From Candidatus Hecatellales archaeon (GTDB lineage: Archaea > Thermoproteota > Bathyarchaeia > Hecatellales > Hecatellaceae): 5,672 nucleotides of DNA. The stretch is taken from assembly GCA_003662515.1 (NCBI GenBank), contig QMYF01000047.1, positions 1-5,672 of the forward strand. Reading direction: 5' to 3'. A model generated the notes under the pieces. The model searched no databases, was not told where the DNA came from, and saw only the letters and a program-made list of their open reading frames with translations. This document shows, one piece after another, positions 1-5,599 of the stretch; the stretch's first letter is position 1, and the number at the start of each line of letters is the position of its first letter. The translations under genes were made by a program, and so were the position numbers.

Positions 1-1468
1 ATTTTACCCGTTGAGGGCGGCGGAAAACCTTGTCTTCGAAAGACACACAGGCAAGCCTCGGATACCTATCATGCAAGTAGGAGAGAACCTTGACGAGGTC
101 CCATGTGGAAAGATTCCTGTAGGAGTAAGCCTTCCTGAAAAGCTCTAAAACCTGGCTGTAACGCCACCGGTTTTTCTCGGTGAGTAAGCCTGCAAGCTGG
201 TGGCAGAGGACATCGTAAGGCTTCTCAGGAATCTTCACAGGCTCCAGCTCTTCGGTTAAAGCTCTCCTAGCAATAGCCATAGCCTCCAAAGTGTCATCCG
301 AATCAAGCGTTATCACCACTCCTTTGGAAACTCTACCTATCCTGTGGCCGCTTCTCCCAACCCTCTGAATAAGCCTGGTAACCTGCCTAGGCGAATTATA
401 CTGGATTACTAGGTCTACACGGCCTACATCGATGCCAAGCTCAAGAGAGCTGGTGCAAACAAGCCCTTTAAGGGCTCCAGACTTCAACCCTTGCTCAGCC
501 ATGAGGCGGGAAGGCTTAGCCAGGCTTCCATGGTGAATGCTTACAGGGAAATCTATGTCCCAAACCTTGAAGCGGCTTGCCAGAACCTCCGCTATAGCCC
601 TCGTATTCGTGAAAAGCAAAACCGAGCCATGCCTTTCTATAAGCTCCCTGATAACCCTAAGCCTTGCAGCCACTTCGGGGTGCGTGTAAAGCCTGACGGC
701 AACCTCCTCGTCTTCAGGCTTAGGCTTAACGTAGAGAACCTGAAGGCTCATGTCTTTGGCCACGGGAACCTTCACTATCCGGCAGGTTCTCCCCTCGCCG
801 ACGAGGAAGCTAGCCACCTTCTCCGGGGAGCCTATGGTGGCTGAGAGGCCTATCCGCTGGAATTCTCTTCCCGTCAGTCTTCTAAGTCTTTCTAGGGCTA
901 GGGTTAGTTGGGCTCCTCGCTTGTCGCAGGCTAGCTCGTGAACCTCATCCACAATAACCCAGCGTATCGCGCTCAAATGTTTACGCATAACCTTTCCCGG
1001 AAGGATGGCCTGCAGGGTTTCAGGCGTGGTGATAAGCATGTCCGGGGGACTTCTAGCCTGCTTGCTCCGCTCGCTTACCTCCGTGTCTCCATGGCGGACA
1101 GCCACCCGGACGTCAAGCCTGTTACACCACCATTCCAGCCTCTCCATAAGGTCTCTGTTTAAAGCCCTCAGGGGAGTAATATACAGGATTTTTATGCCGG
1201 GAGGCTTCTCGGCCATCAACATGAAATTGTTCAGAACTGGAAGGACAGCCGCCTCGGTTTTACCGGTCCCCGTAGGCGCAATCAGAAGAACATTTTCACC
1301 GTTAAGGATGAGGGGGATCGCTTCTCTTTGAGGCTGGGTTGGACTATGGAAGCCTCTCTCCCTAAGAGCCTCCTGAATAGGTTTAATCAGCAGAGAGAAC
1401 ACGTCTTCTCCGCTGGGCGTCTCCACCGGCCTCCCAAGAAAAAACCATAAAACCTCATTAATAACCAT
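1..1468 (-). CDS. lhr: Lhr-type superfamily 2 helicase, N-terminal part (3' end beyond window)
   Basis: This is an open frame of 489 codons without a stop, cut by the left edge. Numbering from the ATG at 1468, the SF2 motifs are complete and in order: PTQPQ 43-47, Walker A APTGTGKTEAA 64-74, TPLRAL 98-103, TTPETL 147-152, DEVHE 174-178, SAT 209-211, LLFTNTR 284-290, the LGID segment around 344-347, and QRVGRSGHR 368-376. The DEVH box, the QRxGRSGHR motif and the PYDVLCHQLAG stretch (417-426), which opens the winged-helix region, are typical of Lhr rather than Hel308 or RecQ. Lhr proteins are usually about 850-950 residues, so roughly half is present. Family members are ATP-dependent 3'-5' translocases that unwind DNA or RNA-DNA and are linked to repair. 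The start is uncertain: the ATG at 1468 has no Shine-Dalgarno, whereas GTG at 1402 follows GGAG and would begin at VFSLLIKP, close to where homology should start; GTG at 1426 is also possible. Confidence 0.92.
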   Translation of the reverse strand, partial: MVINEVLWFFLGRPVETPSGEDVFSLLIKPIQEALRERGFHSPTQPQREAIPLILNGENVLLIAPTGTGKTEAAVLPVLNNFMLMAEKPPGIKILYITPLRALNRDLMERLEWWCNRLDVRVAVRHGDTEVSERSKQARSPPDMLITTPETLQAILPGKVMRKHLSAIRWVIVDEVHELACDKRGAQLTLALERLRRLTGREFQRIGLSATIGSPEKVASFLVGEGRTCRIVKVPVAKDMSLQVLYVKPKPEDEEVAVRLYTHPEVAARLRVIRELIERHGSVLLFTNTRAIAEVLASRFKVWDIDFPVSIHHGSLAKPSRLMAEQGLKSGALKGLVCTSSLELGIDVGRVDLVIQYNSPRQVTRLIQRVGRSGHRIGRVSKGVVITLDSDDTLEAMAIARRALTEELEPVKIPEKPYDVLCHQLAGLLTEKNRWRYSQVLELFRKAYSYRNLSTWDLVKVLSYLHDRYPRLACVSFEDKVFRRPQRVK

Positions 1469-1491
1469 ATTTCTAACAAGGTTTCGGAGGA
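1454..1491. promoter_or_regulatory. Compact divergent promoter region between lhr and signal peptidase
   Basis: The two divergent genes leave at most 23 bp between their nearest starts. The AT-rich stretch here holds TATA-like runs for both directions: ACCATATTT (1464-1472) about 26 bp ahead of the signal peptidase ATG, and TTATTAAT read on the minus strand (about 1464-1457), which would suit an lhr start at GTG 1426 or 1402. Both are weak matches to the archaeal TATA consensus, so this is inferred mainly from layout. Confidence 0.3.
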
Positions 1492-2025
1492 ATGACGGGG
1501 GAAGCCAAAAAGTTTCTTGAAAGACTTTTTAACGCTGTCCTCACAGTTTTAATATTGTTTTACGTGGTTTGGCTGGCTTTAGCCTACAGCGGGGTAGGCT
1601 ACTATGTTCCCTCGGAAAGCATGAAGCCTGTCCTTATGCCCGGAGACCTTATCGTGATAAAGCCGGTAACGGTCAGCCAGCTTGTCCAGCAATTTGAAGC
1701 CGGGGAGGAGAAGCCCATCATAGTTTTCAATAACCCTTACAGTGATAAGCCGTGGGTCCACCGGATTTACAGGGTGGTTTACGATGAGGAGGGCAACGTA
1801 GCAGGCTTCCAAACCAAGGGGGATAACAACCAGCAGCCTGACAGCTACCTAGTAAAGCCTGAGGACGTTCGGGGAGAAGTCGTTTTCCGCATACCTTTAC
1901 TCGGCTATCCTATCATGTTTGTGAAGTCTGAAGAGGGGAAAATTTTTGTGGGCTTGCTTTTGGTAATCTTAATTCTGAGCAACCTAGGTTTTTGGGCTGC
2001 CTCGAAGGGTAAGAGTAAGGTTTAA
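1492..2025 (+). CDS. Signal peptidase I, archaeal/Sec11 type (S26B-like)
   Basis: This 177-residue membrane protease cleaves signal peptides from exported preproteins on the outer face of the cytoplasmic membrane. An N-terminal membrane segment (about 14-33) is followed by VPSESMKPVLMPGD, with catalytic Ser43 before Met44. His90 in WVHRIYRV takes the place of the lysine used by bacterial enzymes, and KGDNNQQPD carries Asp111 and Asp117. Their six-residue spacing matches the aspartate pair described in the Methanococcus voltae enzyme. A second membrane segment (about 152-170, FVGLLLVILILSNLGFW) precedes a short basic tail, giving the usual archaeal two-helix topology. The ATG is the only possible start because TAA lies in frame at 1474-1476, but GGAGG ends just one base before it, too close for a normal Shine-Dalgarno. 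The gene stands alone, divergent from lhr. Confidence 0.93.
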   Translation: MTGEAKKFLERLFNAVLTVLILFYVVWLALAYSGVGYYVPSESMKPVLMPGDLIVIKPVTVSQLVQQFEAGEEKPIIVFNNPYSDKPWVHRIYRVVYDEEGNVAGFQTKGDNNQQPDSYLVKPEDVRGEVVFRIPLLGYPIMFVKSEEGKIFVGLLLVILILSNLGFWAASKGKSKV

Positions 2026-2041
2026 CTGTTGGAAGTTCAGG

Positions 2042-2050
2042 TTTTTATAT
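2042..2050 (+). promoter_or_regulatory. TATA box of tbp
   Basis: TTTTTATAT lies 17 bp after the signal peptidase stop codon. Archaeal initiation about 25-27 bp downstream of the box centre would place the transcript start near 2072-2075 and leave a leader of roughly 38 nt before the TTG start. The T-run may also help end the signal peptidase transcript. It is a close match to the archaeal TATA consensus, and the product of the gene is the factor that would bind it. Confidence 0.65.
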
Positions 2051-2085
2051 GCTCAGGTGGGAAAGATATTTTGTGCAGTGTTGTC

Positions 2086-2104
2086 GGGTGGCAAGGGGAT
2101 GTGA
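2086..2104 (+). promoter_or_regulatory. Ribosome binding site with start-stop element (ATG-TGA) upstream of tbp
   Basis: GGGTGG (2086-2091) stands 7 nt before an ATG at 2099-2101 that is followed at once by TGA (2102-2104). Both are in the tbp reading frame, 12 bp ahead of the TTG start at 2111. The GTGA at 2101-2104 could itself pair with the anti-Shine-Dalgarno for the TTG, with a 6-nt spacer. The element is either a one-codon upstream frame that lowers or couples tbp translation, or the trace of a substitution that destroyed an earlier ATG start. Confidence 0.4.
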
Positions 2105-2110
2105 AAGCCG

Positions 2111-2674
2111 TTGCTTAAACCTAAACTTGTCATAAACATTGAAAACGTGGTGGCATCAGCCGTTCTCAACCATAACGTTGACCTTGAAGCCATAACTAAA
2201 CTTTTCCCCCAGGCAGAATACCGTCCTGAACAGTTTCCAGGCCTAGTCTTCAGGCTTAAAAAGCCTAAAACGGCCACCCTCATCTTCAGCTCAGGGAAAA
2301 TGGTTTGCACAGGCGCAAAGTCGGAGAATCTAGCCGTGAAGGCTGTGGAGAAAGTTGTTAAAGAACTTAAAAACCATGGGATAGTTATTGTTGGGAAGCC
2401 CAGGATCCAGATTCAGAATATCGTGGCTTCAGCCAGCCTTGGAGGAAAAATCGACTTGGAAAAGGCAACCTATAAGCTTAGCAAAACCATGTATGAGCCG
2501 GAGCAGTTTCCAGGATTAATCTACAGGATGGATGATCCTAAAGTGGTTATTCTGCTCTTCTCCAGCGGGAAGCTTGTCTGCACGGGGGCTAAACGGGAGA
2601 AAGAGGTTTACGAGGCTGTAAAGAAGCTTCACGCCAAACTAGAGAAGGAAGGAATCATTCACTACGAAGATTAA
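2111..2674 (+). CDS. tbp: TATA-binding protein (archaeal TBP)
   Basis: This general transcription factor binds promoter TATA boxes and recruits TFB and RNA polymerase. The 187 residues form the classic pseudo-symmetric saddle of two repeats, about 5-90 and 96-182, beginning [10 protein letters not shown] and [10 protein letters not shown]. By alignment with yeast TBP, the DNA-kinking phenylalanines are Phe42 (EQFPGL) and Phe59 (LIFSSGK) in the first half, and Phe133 and Phe150 in the second. Both halves end in the family signature SSGKxVCTGAK. Length is normal, and the C-terminus (HYED) has only a short acidic end, unlike the long glutamate tail of Pyrococcus TBP. The start is TTG: TGA lies in frame at 2102-2104, and the next candidates (GTG codons for Val13 and Val14) fall inside the conserved core. 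The gene has its own TATA box and appears monocistronic. Confidence 0.97.
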   Translation: MLKPKLVINIENVVASAVLNHNVDLEAITKLFPQAEYRPEQFPGLVFRLKKPKTATLIFSSGKMVCTGAKSENLAVKAVEKVVKELKNHGIVIVGKPRIQIQNIVASASLGGKIDLEKATYKLSKTMYEPEQFPGLIYRMDDPKVVILLFSSGKLVCTGAKREKEVYEAVKKLHAKLEKEGIIHYED

Positions 2675-2677
2675 AAC

Positions 2678-2687
2678 TTATATTTTT
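2678..2687 (+). promoter_or_regulatory. TATA box of leuA-type gene, possibly also tbp termination
   Basis: TTATATTTTT begins 3 bp after the tbp stop codon. A transcript starting about 26 bp downstream would begin near 2705-2710, leaving a leader of about 40 nt before the GTG at 2751. The TTTTT run (2683-2687) is also the kind of tract that ends archaeal transcripts. A 6-bp inverted repeat (AGGGCT 2692-2697 and AGCCCT 2712-2717) flanks the predicted start. Confidence 0.55.
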
Positions 2688-2735
2688 CTGTAGGGCTTAA
2701 TTTTGGGGTGCAGCCCTCAGCTGAAAGCATAGAGA

Positions 2736-2743
2736 GGGAAGGT
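2736..2743 (+). promoter_or_regulatory. Ribosome binding site deciding the GTG start of leuA
   Basis: GGGAAGGT sits 7 nt ahead of GTG 2751. The nearby ATG at 2747-2749 is out of frame and runs into a stop after six codons, and an in-frame TAG at 2730-2732 blocks any earlier start. GTG 2751 is therefore the best initiation site. Confidence 0.5.
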
Positions 2744-2750
2744 TGTATGG

Positions 2751-4313
2751 GTGATAGCTTTATTTAACGGCAAGGAAGAAGCTCGAAGCTTCAGCGTGTT
2801 TGACACCACCCTAAGAGATGGAGAGCAAACTCCTGGAGTTTCTCTAACCCCTGAGAAAAAGCTGAGGATAGCCAAGGCCCTAGACGATATTAGAGTTAAC
2901 ATTATTGAGGGGGGTTTCGCCAGGGTTTCCGAGGGAGACTTCGAAGCTTTAAGGCTGATGGCTAAGGAAGGCTTTAAGGCTAAAGTTTACAGTATGGCTA
3001 GGGCGGTGAAGGAGGACATCGACCTGGCTTTAAAGGCGGAGGTAGACGGCATCCACCTAGTAGTTCCAACATCGCCTATCCACTTGAAATATAAGATTAA
3101 GAAGAAGCCTGAGGAAATTCTTGAAGTGTCAAGGGAGTGCGTTGAGTATGCTAAAGATCACGGGCTTCTCGTTGAGCTTTCCGCGGAGGATGCCTCTAGA
3201 GCCGACGTTGAGTTCTTGAAGAGGTTTTTCAGGGAGGGTTTGGAGGCGGGAGCTGACAGCCTCTGCGTCTGCGACACCGTTGGAATCCTTATGCCTGAAA
3301 GGTCTTACAGGCTTTTCCAGGAAATCTGCGGGGAGTTTAAAGGCGTGCCTGTAAGCGCCCACTGCCACAACGACTTCGGCATGGCTACGGCTAACAGCCT
3401 GCAAGCTTTAAGGGCTGGAGCTTCAAGGGTTCACGTAACCGTTAACGGGCTGGGCGAGAGGGCTGGAAATGCCCCCCTCGAGGAGGTGGTGGTAGGCGCC
3501 TACTGTCTTCTCGGGCTTAAATCCACCGTTAAAATGTCCAAGATTTACGAGGTTTCAAGGCTGGTTTCCAGGCTTACGGGGGTTCCTGTTCAGCCGAATA
3601 AGGCTATTGTTGGGGAGAATGCTTTCACCCATGAGTCGGGAATTCACGTGCACGGCGTTTTACGCTGCCCCTCCACCTATGAGCCTTTAACCCCAAACCT
3701 GGTAGGCGTGAGAAGGCGTATAATGGTTGGAAAACATGCGGGTTTAGCAGGGTTGAAGGCAACCCTTCGAAACTTAGGCTTAAAACCCAGCGAAGAACAG
3801 TTGAAGGAAATTTTCAACCGGGTAAAACAGCTGGGAGACAAAGGCAAACCTGTGACCGATGCGGACCTTCAGGCTATAGCTGAAGCTGTCATGGGGCTTC
3901 CAGCCATAAGGCCTGTTAAACTTAAAGAGTTAACCGTGATGACAGGGAACAGCATAACGCCCACAGCCACGGTTAGGCTGGAGGTAAACGGGGAGGAGTT
4001 TGTGGAGTCTGGAACAGGGGTAGGCCCTGTGGACGCCGCCATCAACGCCATAAGGAAGCTGGGGGAGGACATAGCAAAGGTCAGCCTTGAAGACTACTAT
4101 GTTAAGGCGATAACAGGTGGAACCAACGCCGTCGTCGAAGTAATAGTCAGGGTTAGAAGGGGTAACAGGATTGTTACCGCCAGTGGCGCTCGAGCTGACA
4201 TTGTTATGGCAAGTGTGGAAGCCTTCCTCAGCGGCATGAACGCCCTGCTCCACGACTGGTCTAAAAATAAGAAGAAAAGGTTGAAGGCTACTCGGAAGCG
4301 ATCTCCTTCATGA
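2751..4313 (+). CDS. leuA: 2-isopropylmalate / citramalate synthase family (LeuA/CimA)
   Basis: The 520-residue enzyme condenses acetyl-CoA with a 2-oxo acid (2-oxoisovalerate for leucine, or pyruvate for isoleucine via citramalate). The TIM-barrel domain opens with FDTTLRDGEQTPG (17-29), which holds the active-site Arg22 and metal ligand Asp23. It continues through HLVVPTSPIHLKYK and VELSAEDASR to the metal-binding HCHND (His204, His206) and VNGLGERAGN (Asn232). The second family signature lies around NKAIVGENAFTHESGIH, and a C-terminal regulatory (LeuA_dimer) domain spans about 385-503 with GVGPVDAA and ADIVMASVEA. That domain excludes AksA- and NifV-like short homologues and suggests feedback control by the end product. 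LeuA and CimA of methanogens are too alike to separate by eye. Residues 504-520 are a basic tail beyond the expected domain end, and the last 26 bp overlap the convergent SmAP gene. Whether the substrate is oxoisovalerate or pyruvate is open. Confidence 0.93.
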   Translation: MIALFNGKEEARSFSVFDTTLRDGEQTPGVSLTPEKKLRIAKALDDIRVNIIEGGFARVSEGDFEALRLMAKEGFKAKVYSMARAVKEDIDLALKAEVDGIHLVVPTSPIHLKYKIKKKPEEILEVSRECVEYAKDHGLLVELSAEDASRADVEFLKRFFREGLEAGADSLCVCDTVGILMPERSYRLFQEICGEFKGVPVSAHCHNDFGMATANSLQALRAGASRVHVTVNGLGERAGNAPLEEVVVGAYCLLGLKSTVKMSKIYEVSRLVSRLTGVPVQPNKAIVGENAFTHESGIHVHGVLRCPSTYEPLTPNLVGVRRRIMVGKHAGLAGLKATLRNLGLKPSEEQLKEIFNRVKQLGDKGKPVTDADLQAIAEAVMGLPAIRPVKLKELTVMTGNSITPTATVRLEVNGEEFVESGTGVGPVDAAINAIRKLGEDIAKVSLEDYYVKAITGGTNAVVEVIVRVRRGNRIVTASGARADIVMASVEAFLSGMNALLHDWSKNKKKRLKATRKRSPS

Positions 4314-4737
4314 ATTCCTCATACACTTTTTGAACCCTTTCAGCCATAGGGCCCGTCCCCTCAACAACCCCCGAAGCTGTAACCCTAATCCTATCCATCA
4401 CCGTTATAACGCCGGCCTCCTCGTAAAGTTTAACCATCCTCGGGAAAACCCTGTCCAGCCTCTCAGCCAGCTTCCTCAAATCGAAAGGCTTCTCCAGTGA
4501 GTAAAGCCTCGCCAGGTTTCTACCGTAAATAAACATTTTGGTAACCTTTTTCCCTGACTCGTCGGTCACGTCGGAGAGGCATACGCTGAGGGTTGAGGGG
4601 TCGAAGCCCATAAGGGTTCCGGAAAACTCTTTCCCGTCCGTGGTAACCGCTGTTACAGGCCTCTGGAGAAGCGATGTAAGCTCTTCGAAGAATTTTTTGG
4701 CGGCCACCGTCGACAAAAGTGAACCCTCCCTCAACAT
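4288..4737 (-). CDS. SmAP3-like LSm family RNA-binding protein with C-terminal domain
   Basis: This 149-residue protein has an N-terminal Sm fold and an extra C-terminal domain. Sm1 covers about 20-57, with the pattern VTTDGKEFSGTLMGFDPSTL and Asp46 at the usual turn. Sm2 is IYGRNLARL at 70-78, a close match to the family's I-x-G-x-N-hydrophobic signature. Residues 85-149 form a predicted helix-strand-helix region, as in the longer archaeal SmAP3 proteins. Sm-like proteins assemble into rings that bind U-rich RNA. It is the last gene of the leftward set, 32 bp after the zinc ribbon gene, and converges on leuA. The ATG at 4737 has no Shine-Dalgarno but lies about 23 bp after a TATA-like box, so it may be leaderless. 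A TTG at 4716-4714 (residue 8) follows GGGAGGG at a normal spacing and is a serious alternative. Confidence 0.85.
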   Translation of the reverse strand: MLREGSLLSTVAAKKFFEELTSLLQRPVTAVTTDGKEFSGTLMGFDPSTLSVCLSDVTDESGKKVTKMFIYGRNLARLYSLEKPFDLRKLAERLDRVFPRMVKLYEEAGVITVMDRIRVTASGVVEGTGPMAERVQKVYEEFMKEIASE

Positions 4738-4756
4738 TTAGCCTAATACTTCAGCC

Positions 4757-4763
4757 TTTAATA
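4757..4763 (-). promoter_or_regulatory. Possible internal promoter (TATA-like) for the SmAP3-like gene
   Basis: On the minus strand TATTAAA lies in the 32-bp gap between the zinc ribbon and SmAP genes. Its centre is about 24 bp from the SmAP ATG, which would give a leaderless transcript separate from, or in addition to, read-through from upstream. It is a single short AT-rich match, so support is weak. Confidence 0.35.
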
Positions 4764-4769
4764 GGCATA

Positions 4770-4976
4770 CTATTTGTTAAGTCTTTTCAGTCTTCTAACA
4801 GCCTCCGAGGCAGCCCTCCAAGTGGAAGCGTAAGCCAGAAACTTAACCTTTGAAAGGCTGTTTCGAGCTCCACAGTAGGGGCAGGTTTTGGTTTTAAAAT
4901 TGAGTTGGGCTAGATTGAAGCCTCCACACTTCCTGCAGCGGAAAATCCCGTAACGTTTCCGGGAGGAAGCCTTCAC
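4770..4976 (-). CDS. Small zinc ribbon protein, DUF1922-like
   Basis: This 68-residue protein has two CxxC knuckles, Cys14/Cys17 (FRCRKCGG) and Cys32/Cys35 (TCPYCGA), spaced to bind one zinc in a ribbon. The layout resembles the archaeal DUF1922 family, known from a Methanothermobacter structure (recalled, not searched): a YxIFRC opening, a second knuckle, then a C-terminal helix, here STWRAASEAVRRLKRLNK (52-68). Family function is unknown. Both ends are basic (KASSRKRYG and RRLKRLNK), so nucleic-acid binding is possible but unproven. The start is GTG at 4976, 4 bp after the AK6 stop. GGGGAGG (4991-4985), inside the end of the AK6 gene, sits 8 nt upstream and suggests translational coupling. 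Its place between an AK6/Fap7-like kinase and an Sm protein points to RNA or ribosome biology. Confidence 0.8.
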   Translation of the reverse strand: MKASSRKRYGIFRCRKCGGFNLAQLNFKTKTCPYCGARNSLSKVKFLAYASTWRAASEAVRRLKRLNK

Positions 4977-4980
4977 CTTT

Positions 4981-5592
4981 TCAGCCTCCCCTCAACAGCA
5001 GCCTTAAAGCCTTAGAGGGGGGAGCCGTGGAAAGTTTTTCGAGGAGGCCTTCCCGCTCGAGAAGGCTTAACCAGCGGATTTCCCCTATGGAGGGTTTCTG
5101 TTTCCCCTCTAGGACGCTTAAGGCTTCCTCTAAAACCTCGTCCAGGCTTTTATCGGTTACATCTATCTCGTGAAGCTTTCTTTCAGGGTAGAGGGATAAG
5201 GCTTCCTGAAGCGTATAATCTAAGATTTCAGCCCAAAGGTTGTTCATGACTTTCCGAGGCTTGTAGCCTTTAGCCTTCAACCTTTCAGCCAGCTTCCGCG
5301 GATTGCAACGTAAAATGAAGACGGTTTTAGGCGTTAGGGGGCGTTTAAGCTTTACAAGGAAGGGCGCCTCAAAAATTAGAGGCTTATCAACCCGGGAAAA
5401 CCTCCTTTTAAGAAGGTCTTCCAGCCGCTCCACATCGATGATGGCGCAGTCGCCCTGCTTATCATAGCCTAAGGTTAAGCCTTCCTTGACGCTTAGTTTC
5501 CCCAGCTCTACGTGGATTCCCCCAAGCCTCTCAGCCAGCTTCCCGGCTAGGCTGGTTTTACCTGTGCCCGGGGTGCCTGCAATGTAAACCAC
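4981..5592 (-). CDS. AK6/Fap7-like adenylate kinase with altered Walker-B-type motif
   Basis: This 203-residue P-loop NTPase belongs to the AK6/Fap7 family, which interconverts adenine nucleotides and in eukaryotes and archaea takes part in small ribosomal subunit maturation with protein uS11. Walker A is GTPGTGKT at 6-13. The NMP-binding part includes ELGKL (29-33) and GYDKQGDCAIIDVERL (42-57). The lid-region signature RCNPRKLAERLKAKGY (95-110) is followed by NNLWAEILDY (117-126). A C-terminal extension carries GEIRWL (170-175) and runs to 203, longer than the usual 170-185. Where relatives have D-x-H (DGH in Methanocaldococcus, from memory), this protein reads E-A-P at 75-77, so the histidine is missing. 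The start is GTG at 5592; an in-frame TGA at 5611-5613 excludes longer forms with normal start codons. The gene follows another by 7 bp and precedes the zinc ribbon gene by 4 bp. Confidence 0.88.
   Translation of the reverse strand: MVYIAGTPGTGKTSLAGKLAERLGGIHVELGKLSVKEGLTLGYDKQGDCAIIDVERLEDLLKRRFSRVDKPLIFEAPFLVKLKRPLTPKTVFILRCNPRKLAERLKAKGYKPRKVMNNLWAEILDYTLQEALSLYPERKLHEIDVTDKSLDEVLEEALSVLEGKQKPSIGEIRWLSLLEREGLLEKLSTAPPSKALRLLLRGG
4985..4991 (-). promoter_or_regulatory. Ribosome binding site of the zinc ribbon gene, inside the AK6 3' end
   Basis: GGGGAGG on the minus strand lies 8 nt before GTG 4976 and within the last codons of the AK6-like gene. It supports the GTG start and co-translation of the two genes. 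Confidence 0.6.
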
Positions 5593-5599
5593 TAAACGT

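Noticed and set aside
491..1331. Plus-strand open frames (491-844, 750-941, 938-1162, 1005-1331)
   Set aside because: All lie antisense to the helicase frame, which carries every SF2 motif without interruption; their translations show no recognisable domain and no ribosome binding sites.
1579..1812. Minus-strand open frame inside the signal peptidase gene
   Set aside because: Antisense to the catalytic region of a clearly recognised gene, with no promoter or domain.
2026..2110. Possible small RNA or riboswitch in the gap before tbp
   Set aside because: No stable hairpin or known riboswitch core is visible; the TATA box and a short leader account for the sequence.
2053..2310. Minus-strand open frame over the start of tbp
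   Set aside because: Overlaps the well-supported TBP frame and promoter; the translation has no family features.
2111..2674. Direct repeat within tbp
   Set aside because: The two similar halves are the normal internal duplication of the TBP fold, not a recent DNA repeat.
2717..4253. Minus-strand open frames opposite leuA (2717-2902, 3129-3404, 3869-4072, 3930-4253)
   Set aside because: Shadows of the leuA reading frame caused by its codon use; mutually overlapping and without domains.
4538..4741. Plus-strand open frame opposite the SmAP3-like gene
   Set aside because: Antisense to the Sm1/Sm2 motifs, with no independent support.
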